From: Verrucomicrobiota bacterium
Lineage (GTDB): Bacteria > Verrucomicrobiota > Verrucomicrobiia > Methylacidiphilales > Verrucolacustridaceae
Direction of reading: 5' to 3'
DNA length: 15,628 nucleotides
NCBI GenBank assembly: GCA_016876055.1
Contig: VHDM01000024.1
Span: 1 to 15,628, forward strand
Shown here one piece after another: positions 5,607-12,026 of the stretch (its first letter is position 1; each line of letters opens with the position of its first letter). Made by a program: the position numbers and the translations under genes. Under the pieces are notes generated by a model, which was not told the origin of the DNA, made no database searches, and worked only from the letters and a program-made list of their open reading frames with translations.

Positions 5607-5981
5607 AAAATTCGGGAAGCGGAATGCGAAAAGCGGGAAAAGGCATCCGACCGCCAAACCTGCTGGGTGTATGTGTTGGAGTGCGGGGATGGGTCGTATT
5701 ACACAGGGTGGACGAATGACTTGGCAAGGAGGGTGAGGTCGCATCAGGCGGGCAAAGGGGGGAAGTACACGAGGAGTCGGTTGCCGGTAAAGTTGATCAA
5801 GAAGTGGAGGGCGAAGAGCAGGAGCCTTGCTATGGCCAAAGAAGCAATCTTTAAGTCGTTGAGCAGGAGAGAAAAACGGATTCGTTTAGGATTTGGATCA
5901 AGATCAGGCAGGAGGAACACGGAAAAGCGGTCTAGTCCTTTAGGCGGTGGTCATGGAGGAAAGTTTTTAGAAAAAAAATAA
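5601..5981 (+). CDS. GIY-YIG nuclease-domain protein (YhbQ/UvrC-N type)
   Basis: 126 residues. The GIY-YIG core runs from about 22 to 96: WVYVL (Tyr24) and YYTG (Tyr34) stand for the two halves of the motif, the basic helix LARRVRSHQ provides the expected arginine (43 or 44), and MAKEAIFKSLSRREK provides the acidic residue (Glu81). Stand-alone proteins of this size form the YhbQ-like family, DNA-active in general but with poorly defined roles. It has a charged extension of about 20 residues at the N-terminus and a Gly/Ser/Arg tail from about 97. The tail begins where the DNA reads TTTAGGATTTGGATCAAGAT, a degraded form of the window's GGATTA repeat, so the C-terminus was probably extended by repeat invasion. 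One base separates it from the release-factor-like gene, with a strong GGAGG upstream, so the two are co-transcribed. Confidence 0.8.
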   Translation: MKKIREAECEKREKASDRQTCWVYVLECGDGSYYTGWTNDLARRVRSHQAGKGGKYTRSRLPVKLIKKWRAKSRSLAMAKEAIFKSLSRREKRIRLGFGSRSGRRNTEKRSSPLGGGHGGKFLEKK

Positions 5982-6023
5982 AATGGACCGCATCCAAGTC
6001 CGTTTTCCGAGGTCTAATCCTAT

Positions 6024-6446
6024 ATGAGGACAAATAGCATCAATTACCGGGGCGGGGTGACCTTGGGTCTGCTCGCCATTGCGTTATGGAACCTGAGCCC
6101 CCGCCTGCTGGCTGAAGAGGCCCAGAGCGAAGGGAAGTTGAATCGTTGGGAAAAGCGGTTTGACGTCAACCAGGACGGCAAACTGGATGTCCAGGAGACC
6201 GCGGCCAAGGAGGCGGCCCGCAAGGACGCCTTCCAGCGCCTGCAGGGGAAATACGACCAGGATGGTGACGGCAAGTTGAGCGAAGCTGAGAAGGTGGCGC
6301 GGCGATCCGAGCTGGAGACAAAACGAAAGGAAATGGTCGCCAAGTTCGACAAGGACGGTGATGGTCGGCTTGGTCCTGAAGAACGACAGGCGGCCAAGGC
6401 GGCACGGAAAGCCAAGAAGGAAGCCCAAGAGACGAAGAAAGGCTGA
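6024..6446 (+). CDS. Secreted EF-hand calcium-binding protein with three loops
   Basis: 140 residues. A signal peptide (hydrophobic 12-22, likely cut after LLA at residue 30) is followed by three EF-hand loops: DVNQDGKLDVQE (47-58), DQDGDGKLSEAE (78-89) and DKDGDGRLGPEE (109-120). All have acidic or Asn residues at loop positions 1, 3 and 5, a Gly at 6 and Glu at 12, so all three should bind calcium. The linkers are Lys/Arg/Ala/Glu helices and the tail is strongly basic. Such proteins are common in Verrucomicrobiota and Planctomycetota; their function is not established. A fourth partner loop is not seen. No Shine-Dalgarno is visible before the ATG at 6024. It stands alone: it is 42 bases after the GIY-YIG gene and convergent with the GYF gene. 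Confidence 0.85.
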   Translation: MRTNSINYRGGVTLGLLAIALWNLSPRLLAEEAQSEGKLNRWEKRFDVNQDGKLDVQETAAKEAARKDAFQRLQGKYDQDGDGKLSEAEKVARRSELETKRKEMVAKFDKDGDGRLGPEERQAAKAARKAKKEAQETKKG

Positions 6447-6471
6447 AGGACAACGCGGCGGGGCGGCTCCT

Positions 6472-6506
6472 GGGCAGGGGCTGCCCTGCCGGATGGTTTC
6501 GGGCAG
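6472..6506. terminator. Inverted repeats between convergent genes, possible two-way terminator
   Basis: GGGCAG (6472-6477) pairs with CTGCCC (6481-6486) around GGG, and that CTGCCC can pair instead with GGGCAG at 6501-6506. The site lies between the convergent EF-hand and GYF genes, where a two-way stop is expected. There is no T-run on the plus side, so the evidence is position and pairing only. Confidence 0.35.
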
Positions 6507-6511
6507 CCAAG

Positions 6512-7240
6512 TTATTTCTTAAGAAATTTGGAGAAAATATTGCCTTTAGCGGGCGCGGGGGCGGGGCCCGGCGCGGCACCGAGGGCGGGGAGGGGCAGGG
6601 CAGATTTTTGGGCGTTGGCAGGGACCGCGAGGGGGGAAAGGGGCGTGGTGATGCCGGGACGCGGAGTGGCGCCGGGGGGGGCAATGGGTTTTGGGTTGGC
6701 GACGGGGACGCCGGCAGGGAGAGGGGTGGGGCGGGGCAGAGCGGTAGGAGCGGGTGCAGGGTTTTGGGCGGCGATACCGCTTTTGGGAGCCGCGTTGAGA
6801 TTAATTTTTTCCGCATGAAGAGCGGCCGTGGCCGGAGTGGCCACCATCGTGGCGGCCGAGCGGGATTTTTCCATCGCTACGATCAATCTGCCCATGGAAG
6901 CGGTCAGCTGATCGATTTTTTGGGTGAGCTCAGAGGCCCAGCGGGGCTCCGCTAAAGAGGATCCTCCTTCGCCGTGACCCCCGCTGGCGACGGGGGCGGA
7001 GGTGTGAGGAGCGCTGGGGCTAGCGGTGGGCCGGGGAGTGGAAGCTGGTGCCGTTGCGGGTGGGGTGGCGGTGGGCTTAAGAGTGGCGAGGGCGACCCAT
7101 TCAGTGCCGCCTTCGGGAACGACTAGGGTGGCGTCGGTCACGGTGCCGGCGGCCTGGAGAGCGAGCAGGCCGACCATGGCGATCGGGCCGGCGGCCTGAT
7201 TCTGGGCGTCAACGTAGTAGTAGCGTGCTTCGGCGCTCAC
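6512..7240 (-). CDS. GYF_2-domain protein with long Pro/Ala-rich arms
   Basis: 242 residues from a GTG at 7240, chosen because it overlaps the upstream stop as GTGA; a TTG at 7249 is the alternative. Residues about 6-54 form a GYF_2 domain: YYYVDAQNQAAGP, then a hydrophobic helix, TDATLVVPEGG and W48. Bacterial GYF_2 domains are thought to bind proline-rich or other protein segments, often in membrane-linked proteins. Two Pro/Ala/Thr-rich linkers (about 55-85 and 145-228) flank one amphipathic helical segment (about 101-125, ELTQKIDQLTASMGRLIVAM). The protein ends in a basic NIFSKFLKK. No signal peptide or full membrane span is seen. The proline-rich arms could themselves be ligands for GYF domains. 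It is coupled to the small gene upstream; partner unknown. Confidence 0.7.
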   Translation of the reverse strand: MSAEARYYYVDAQNQAAGPIAMVGLLALQAAGTVTDATLVVPEGGTEWVALATLKPTATPPATAPASTPRPTASPSAPHTSAPVASGGHGEGGSSLAEPRWASELTQKIDQLTASMGRLIVAMEKSRSAATMVATPATAALHAEKINLNAAPKSGIAAQNPAPAPTALPRPTPLPAGVPVANPKPIAPPGATPRPGITTPLSPLAVPANAQKSALPLPALGAAPGPAPAPAKGNIFSKFLKK

Positions 7241-7524
7241 TGGGAACAAGCTTGGCGGGAGGCTGGTGGGTTGGCCAGTCCCGCCGAGGAAAGTGCTGAC
7301 AGATAGTCGTGGGCCTTTCGGTAACTTTTCGATTCCAGAAAATGGCGGAGGCGGGAATCGATTTGGGGAGCCAGTTCGGATTCAAGCGTGTCGAGGGTCT
7401 GCATGGAGAGCTTGAGTTTTTCAGTCCAGGCGGGATGCGGAGATCCCGCCCTACCTTGGCCGACAGCATCAAGATAGTCGGCCAAGGCGGAGTAGAAGCG
7501 CAATTCAGCCGGGGAGAGGGCCAT
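7237..7524 (-). CDS. Small helical protein of unknown function with an internal REP sequence
   Basis: 95 residues from the ATG at 7524; a TTG at 7581 would add 19. I do not recognise the family. It is alpha-helical and charged: AELRFYSALADYLDAV, then a helix through EKLKLSMQTLDTLESEL, then DSRLRHFLESKSYRKAHDYL. Between the first two helices the nine residues GRAGSPHPA are encoded exactly by a REP-like hairpin (7429-7455), so the loop looks like an in-frame insertion. Its TGA stop overlaps the GTG start of the GYF_2 gene, indicating translational coupling and perhaps a joint function. It is divergent from leuB, 74 bases away. That the frame is real is supported by the coupling and the helix pattern. 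Confidence 0.55.
   Translation of the reverse strand: MALSPAELRFYSALADYLDAVGQGRAGSPHPAWTEKLKLSMQTLDTLESELAPQIDSRLRHFLESKSYRKAHDYLSALSSAGLANPPASRQACSQ
7429..7455 (-). repeat. REP-like hairpin 4, inside a coding sequence
   Basis: GGCGGGAT (7429-7436) pairs perfectly with ATCCCGCC (7443-7450) around GCGGAG, and the flank is CTACC. On the minus strand the element begins GGTAGGGCGGG. Its 27 bases are nine codons of the small minus-strand gene, so the frame is kept. Confidence 0.7.
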
Positions 7525-7598
7525 TGCAGGAAGATAGAAAGGGGATGAGGGGGTGTCGAATGCTTGAGTCGCCGAGGTCAACGATTTAGGAATGATGG

Positions 7599-8705
7599 AT
7601 GGCAGAGGTGAAGGGCAGGGTGGCAGTCTTATCCGGGGACGGGATCGGCCCGGAAGTGATGGATGCGACCCTCACGGTGGCCGAGGCCATCCAAAACACC
7701 CACGGGTTCAAAATCGAGTGGAAGCAGGGGTTGGTGGGCGGGGCGGCGATCGATGCCCAAGGAAAAGCGCTCCCGGCCGAGACGGTGGAGTTGTGCAAAT
7801 CCTCCACGGCGGTGCTTTTCGGAAGTGTCGGCGGGCCGAAATGGGAGTCGTTGCCGCCCAACGAGCAGCCGGAGCGGGCAGCTTTGCTGCCATTACGGAA
7901 GATCTTCGGTCTTTATGCCAATCTGAGGCCGGCGGTTTTGTATCCCGAACTGGCCGGCGGTTCGCCCCTCCGGGCGGATCGGGTGGCGGGCGGTTTTGAT
8001 GTGCTGGTGGTGCGGGAACTGACGGGCGGGCTTTATTTCGGTCAACCCAAGGAGACGGTGAAGAAGGGTGCCGGCGAGCGCGCGGTGGACACGATGGTTT
8101 ATGAAACCCACGAAATTGAGCGGATCACCGAGGTGGCTTTCCGGGCGGCGGCTGGAAGAAAAAAAAGAGTCACGTTGGTGGACAAGGCAAACGTTTTGGA
8201 AACCAGCCTGCTTTGGAGAAAAACGGTAAAGGCGATTGCGGCCCGGCATCCGGCCATCACCCTGGATTTTATGTATGTGGATCATGCGGCGATGCAATTG
8301 GTGCGCGATCCTGGGCGTTTCGATGTGCTGCTTTGTGAGAATCTTTTCGGGGATATTTTAAGCGACGAGGCGGCGGCTGTGACCGGCTCGCTGGGGATGT
8401 TGCCGAGCGCTTCGTTGGGGCAGGGGAGTTTTGGTTTGTATGAACCAGCGGGAGGATCAGCGCCGGACATCGCGGGCAAGGGCACGGCCAACCCGATCGC
8501 CCAGATCCTTTCCTTGGCCATGATGCTGGAGATCAGTTTTGGACACCGGGCGGCGGCGGATTCCATCCGGGCGGCGGTGGCCGGGGCGATCCGGGAGGGC
8601 TGGCGAACCGGTGATATTGCGGCGCCGGGAGAAAAAAGCGTGGGGACGACGGCGATGGCGGGAGAGATCGCCGACAGGGTCGCGTCCCGGCCGGGGAGGA
8701 GTTAA
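7599..8705 (+). CDS. leuB: 3-isopropylmalate dehydrogenase
   Basis: 368 residues, normal length for LeuB. It oxidises and decarboxylates 3-isopropylmalate to 2-oxoisocaproate with NAD+ in cytoplasmic leucine synthesis. The family signatures are plain: GDGIGPEV at 13-20; the substrate arginines R100, R110 and R139 (the last in VVRELTGGLYFG, diagnostic for LeuB against isocitrate dehydrogenase); the catalytic Y168 and K196 (DKANVL); and the metal aspartates D228, D252 and D256, the last two in NLFGDILSDE. The usual YVDNAAM reads YVDHAAM here, a mild variation next to the metal aspartate. The ATG at 7599 has AGG 8 bases upstream. It heads a tight plus-strand run: exbB starts 8 bases after its stop. 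No leuA, leuC or leuD is in the window. Confidence 0.96.
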   Translation: MAEVKGRVAVLSGDGIGPEVMDATLTVAEAIQNTHGFKIEWKQGLVGGAAIDAQGKALPAETVELCKSSTAVLFGSVGGPKWESLPPNEQPERAALLPLRKIFGLYANLRPAVLYPELAGGSPLRADRVAGGFDVLVVRELTGGLYFGQPKETVKKGAGERAVDTMVYETHEIERITEVAFRAAAGRKKRVTLVDKANVLETSLLWRKTVKAIAARHPAITLDFMYVDHAAMQLVRDPGRFDVLLCENLFGDILSDEAAAVTGSLGMLPSASLGQGSFGLYEPAGGSAPDIAGKGTANPIAQILSLAMMLEISFGHRAAADSIRAAVAGAIREGWRTGDIAAPGEKSVGTTAMAGEIADRVASRPGRS

Positions 8706-8713
8706 AAGGAAAG

Positions 8714-9400
8714 ATGCCTTCGACCCTGTTTGAACTCCTGCGGTTGGGCGGGCCCATTATGTGGGTCATTCTCGGGACCAGCATCGTGGCGGTGGCGGTC
8801 TTTCTGGAGAGAATTTTTGAGTACCGGAGAATGGGCGTGCCTTTGGATCCATTTCTCGACGGTGTGAATGCGCTGGTGAAGGAGAAGCGCTACGCCGAGG
8901 CGCTGGAACGTTGTGATGAGGCCCATGGCCCGGCGGTGCGGGTGGTACAAGCCGCGCTGCTGAAGCGGGAACTGTCCTTGGCGGACTTGCGGGAGGCGCT
9001 CCAGGAAGTGGCGCAGTTGCAGGTGCCCAGGCTTGAAAAGAACCTGGCGGTGTTGGCCACCGTTGGGTACATCGCCCCGTTGCTGGGGCTTCTGGGAACG
9101 GTGACGGGCATGATCCAGGTGTTTCAAACGGTCAACCAAGCCCGTGGGACAGTGCCGGTGGGGGAGTTGGCTGGAGGCATCTGGGAGGCCCTTTTGACGA
9201 CGGCCGCCGGGCTGGTGGTGGCCATTCCCGTCTACGTGGCCTACAACTTTTTGGTCTCACGCATGAACGCGGCGGTGCAGGACATGGAGCGTGCGGGGAT
9301 TGAGATGATTCAGATTCTCAAGGAGGGCGGGCGAGGGCGGTCAACGACGGTGGTGACGCCGGTGACGACGGAGCCCCGGGCGGAAAAACGAACGGCATGA
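8714..9400 (+). CDS. exbB: ExbB/TolQ/MotA-family proton channel protein
   Basis: 228 residues. Three membrane spans are visible: about 14-31, 112-134 and 158-181. Between the first two lies a cytoplasmic stretch. The conserved channel segments are present: APLLGLLGTVTGMI (121-134) and the third span with EALLTTAAGLVVAIP (158-172), which carries the polar Thr residues lining the path in ExbB/TolQ. ExbB forms the pentameric ring around ExbD and uses the proton gradient to drive TonB. The C-terminal tail after 205 is basic and loose. AAGGA sits just before the ATG at 8714. The gene lies 8 bases after leuB and overlaps exbD by 4 bases (ATGA at 9397), so it is part of one operon. TolQ is the alternative; the adjoining TonB-like gene favours ExbB. 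Confidence 0.9.
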   Translation: MPSTLFELLRLGGPIMWVILGTSIVAVAVFLERIFEYRRMGVPLDPFLDGVNALVKEKRYAEALERCDEAHGPAVRVVQAALLKRELSLADLREALQEVAQLQVPRLEKNLAVLATVGYIAPLLGLLGTVTGMIQVFQTVNQARGTVPVGELAGGIWEALLTTAAGLVVAIPVYVAYNFLVSRMNAAVQDMERAGIEMIQILKEGGRGRSTTVVTPVTTEPRAEKRTA

Positions 9401-9816
9401 AAGTGCGGACCAGTGCCCAGGTCCTCCGGGGGCCGCTCGACGTGGCCCCGCTGGTAGACGTGATTCTGCTCCTGTTGATTTTTTTTCTCCTCACCTCCAG
9501 TTTTGTGTTTCAGCCGGGCATTGTGGTGGATCCGCCCTCGCCGGGGCTGTCGAAAGGCGGCGTCAGCGACACGCGGTATGTGATTACCGCCACGGCCGGG
9601 CTGAAGCCGCAGATCTTTTTCAACGACCGGGTGACCGATCTGGCCAAGTTGCGGGGCGAGTTGGCGCGGATCGCCAGGGCGGAGCCGCGGGCGGCGGTGG
9701 TGATCCGGGCAGATCGCGACCTGCGGCACGGGGTGGTGACCCAGCTGCTGGATGTGGTTGTGCAGAATGGGTTGTCCGCGGTGCTGGCCTCAAAATCCGA
9801 CGTTCTTGCCCAATGA
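9397..9816 (+). CDS. exbD: ExbD/TolR-family biopolymer transport protein
   Basis: 139 residues. A short cytoplasmic N-terminus leads into LDVAPLVDVILLLLIFFLLT, a single membrane span whose Asp21 is the conserved proton-carrying residue (Asp25 in E. coli ExbD). The periplasmic part follows (about 45-139): RYVITATAGLKPQIFFNDR, then VVIRADRDLRHGVVTQLLDVV, the typical ExbD/TolR closing helix. With ExbB it makes the motor for the next gene. It overlaps exbB at the start and the TonB-like gene at the end, both by ATGA. Confidence 0.9.
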   Translation: MKVRTSAQVLRGPLDVAPLVDVILLLLIFFLLTSSFVFQPGIVVDPPSPGLSKGGVSDTRYVITATAGLKPQIFFNDRVTDLAKLRGELARIARAEPRAAVVIRADRDLRHGVVTQLLDVVVQNGLSAVLASKSDVLAQ

Positions 9817-10547
9817 AACTGACCCTGCCGGGACTGAAAACGCGGTCTGGCCGTCGTTTGGCTGGATTCCTGGTCCTCTCCTTCAGTGCCCATGCAGTGG
9901 CTTTTTCGTTGTTTCGGGATCCGGGGGAGTTCGCCCCCATCCCGCCTCCGAGCCCCGGCCAGGTGGTGCTGGTCGCCGAGGCGGAATGGCCGGGTGGGTA
10001 TGCCCAGATTTTCGAGCCTTCGGCCATTGTGTATCCCCAGAACCCCCCGCCGCGGTTGGCGGAAGGCGTGGTGTTGCCGTGGCAGGAAAGCCCGTGGGCG
10101 GCCCAATCCCCGGTCAAGGGGATGCCATACCGGATCGACCAAGTGGGCGCGGACGCTCCGCTGGCGGTGCGTGCCGAGGAGTCACTTGGGCGGAACCGGA
10201 GCGGGCTGTCGCGAAGAACCGGTCCGCCTAAAGGCCGGCCGGTGGTGTCGACTTGGTTTGAAATCAGCGGGGATTTGCGGAAGCGGAAGGCGACGGTGGC
10301 TCTGGAGCTTCCCGCGATGAAAACGGCCAGTGCGCTGGAGCCGACCACCGCCCGGATCGGGGTCGACGAGGACGGGGCGGTGCGGTTGGTGTTTTTGGAG
10401 GGGACCACCGGAGATCCGGGGGTGGATCGGGAAGCCACCAGCCTGCTCCGGGCGTGGCGTTTTGAACCCACCCCAGGTTTGCCCATCCAGTGGGGGCGGG
10501 TGCGGGTTTTATGGGCGGTGGAGTCCCCGGGGGTCGGTGCGCCATGA
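9813..10547 (+). CDS. TonB-like energy transducer with unusual linker
   Basis: 244 residues. A basic N-terminus and one membrane span (about 16-34) carry S23-x3-H27, matching the functional Ser16-x3-His20 pair of the E. coli TonB anchor. The C-terminal part (178-235) has the TonB_C pattern: ARIGVDEDGAVRLVF, then a G-D-P-x-V-D turn, ATSLLRAWRFEP, and a last strand near RVRVLW. TonB spans the periplasm and opens outer-membrane receptors. The linker (about 40-145) has one PIPPPSP stretch but lacks long Pro-Lys/Pro-Glu repeats, and is Trp/Tyr/Arg-containing, so it may be partly folded. No TonB-dependent receptor is in the window, so the substrate is unknown. ATGA overlaps at both ends couple it to exbD and to the zinc-ribbon gene. 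Confidence 0.8.
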   Translation: MKLTLPGLKTRSGRRLAGFLVLSFSAHAVAFSLFRDPGEFAPIPPPSPGQVVLVAEAEWPGGYAQIFEPSAIVYPQNPPPRLAEGVVLPWQESPWAAQSPVKGMPYRIDQVGADAPLAVRAEESLGRNRSGLSRRTGPPKGRPVVSTWFEISGDLRKRKATVALELPAMKTASALEPTTARIGVDEDGAVRLVFLEGTTGDPGVDREATSLLRAWRFEPTPGLPIQWGRVRVLWAVESPGVGAP

Positions 10548-10783
10548 ACCTGACTCCTTCACAACTTCTTCTGGGCTATCTTTGCCTTTTCCTTGGCATC
10601 GTTTTTGTTTTGTGGATGTTTGGCGGATGGCAAGCGGCGCGTCTGTCTCGCAAGCATCGGAAGACGGTTTCCTGCCCGCATTGCGGGGCGTGCAACCCGC
10701 GGGATCATGCCTGGCACACCTTGCGCTGTCGTCGTTGCGGCGCCCGGTATTCCGTGGCCACTCCTTCTGCTGAAAGGAGCTGA
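10544..10783 (+). CDS. Small membrane-anchored zinc-ribbon protein
   Basis: 79 residues from the ATG at 10544, which overlaps the TonB-like stop as ATGA; this coupling decides the start. One membrane span (about 8-28, LLLGYLCLFLGIVFVLWMFGG) is followed by a basic linker (RLSRKHRKT) and a zinc ribbon with Cys44-x2-Cys47 and Cys62-x2-Cys65. The extra Cys50, His46, His55 and His58 could alter metal binding. By the positive-inside rule, the basic linker should put the ribbon in the cytoplasm. The family is unknown to me. The tight position behind exbB-exbD-tonB suggests an accessory to that motor or a membrane-tethered sensor or adaptor, but nothing in the sequence proves this. It is followed 3 bases later by guaB3. 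Confidence 0.75.
   Translation: MNLTPSQLLLGYLCLFLGIVFVLWMFGGWQAARLSRKHRKTVSCPHCGACNPRDHAWHTLRCRRCGARYSVATPSAERS
10773..10779 (+). promoter_or_regulatory. Strong Shine-Dalgarno for guaB3
   Basis: AAAGGAG lies 7 bases before the ATG at 10787, inside the last codons of the zinc-ribbon gene. It is the best ribosome binding site in the window, so guaB3 is probably translated independently at a higher rate. Confidence 0.7.
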
Positions 10784-10786
10784 ACG

Positions 10787-11950
10787 ATGGGCATGTGGAT
10801 TGGAAGGAATCGGAAAGCACGCGTCACCTACGGGTTTGACGAGATTGCCCTGGTCCCCGGAGATGTGACGGTCAATCCGAACGAGGTCGACACCGATTTT
10901 TCGATCGGAGAACACACGTTCAAGGTGCCGATCCTAGCCTCGGCCATGGACGGGGTGGTAGATGTGAAGTTTGCGGTGGCGATGGGAAAGATGGGCGGGT
11001 TGGCGGTGTTGAACCTGGAAGGGGTGCAGACACGCTATGAGAATCCGGCCGACGTGCTCTCGCAGATTGCCAAGGCGGATAAGGAGACCAGCACGCACCT
11101 GATTCAGAAGATGTACATTCCCGCCATCAAGGAGGAGCTGATCGCGAAGCGGGTGAAGGAGATGAAGAAGGCGGGCATCGTGGCGGCGGTTTCCTCGATC
11201 CCCCAGAAAGCGGAAAAGTACGGGGCCATCGCCCAAAAAGCGGGGGCGGACATTTTTGTGGTCCAGTCGACCGTCTCGACCGTCCGGCATATCGCTTCCG
11301 AGTACAAGACGCTCGACTTGGCCAAGTTTTGTAAATCGATGAAGATCCCGGTGGTGGTGGGAAACACCGTCACCTACGGGGTCAGTCTGGAATTGATGGA
11401 AGCGGGCATTTCGGGACTGCTGGTAGGGGTGGGGCCCGGGGCCGCCTGCACGACCCGTGGGGTCTTGGGCTTGGGAGTGCCGCAAGTGACCGCCACGGTG
11501 GACTGTGCAGCGGCGCGGGATGCTTATCACAAGAAAAGCGGCCGTTATGTCCCCATCATCACGGACGGTGGGATGAACAAAGGGGGAGACATCTGCAAGG
11601 CGTTCGCCTGCGGAGCCGATGCGGTGATGATTGGGAGCGCCTTTGCGAGGGCGGAGGAGGCACCGGGCCAAGGAAATCACTGGGGCATGGCCACGCCGCA
11701 TGCGAATTTGCCGCGGGGCACGAGGATCAAGGTGGGGGTGACGGGAAGTTTAAGGCAGATTCTTTTTGGGCCGGCTACGCTGGATGACGGGTCACAGAAT
11801 CTGGTTGGGGCGATCGTGACCTGCATGGGAAATGTGGGCGCAAAATCGATCCGGGAATTTCAGGAAACGGAAATTATTATCGCGCCATCCATCAAGACGG
11901 AAGGGAAGTTGTTTCAGACGGTGCAGGGGGTCGGGATGGGAACGCGCTGA
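10787..11950 (+). CDS. guaB3: GuaB3-family IMP dehydrogenase, no CBS domains
   Basis: 387 residues. IMP dehydrogenase oxidises IMP to XMP with NAD+, the committed step to GMP. The catalytic loop is GVGPGAACTTRGVLGLGVP with the active cysteine at 221. VPILASAMDGV, PIITDGGMNKGGD and the GADAVMIGSAFARAEEAPG phosphate region match the TIM-barrel fold. Canonical GuaB is about 490 residues with a CBS pair inserted near residue 100. Here the barrel is uninterrupted (YENPADVLSQI runs straight on), and the length fits the GuaB3 subfamily of Actinobacteria and Cyanobacteria. Without CBS domains, allosteric control by ATP/GTP through them is absent. The C-terminus ends GMGTR. It is the last gene of the leuB-exbB-exbD-tonB run and convergent with the CDGSH gene. 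No second guaB or guaA is in view. Confidence 0.9.
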   Translation: MGMWIGRNRKARVTYGFDEIALVPGDVTVNPNEVDTDFSIGEHTFKVPILASAMDGVVDVKFAVAMGKMGGLAVLNLEGVQTRYENPADVLSQIAKADKETSTHLIQKMYIPAIKEELIAKRVKEMKKAGIVAAVSSIPQKAEKYGAIAQKAGADIFVVQSTVSTVRHIASEYKTLDLAKFCKSMKIPVVVGNTVTYGVSLELMEAGISGLLVGVGPGAACTTRGVLGLGVPQVTATVDCAAARDAYHKKSGRYVPIITDGGMNKGGDICKAFACGADAVMIGSAFARAEEAPGQGNHWGMATPHANLPRGTRIKVGVTGSLRQILFGPATLDDGSQNLVGAIVTCMGNVGAKSIREFQETEIIIAPSIKTEGKLFQTVQGVGMGTR

Positions 11951-12026
11951 TTTCGCCTGTGGAAGCAGCGCCAAGGGGGGTGGAACGAACCGCTGAAGAG
12001 AATTTAGGAAATTCAGGAGGAGACCA

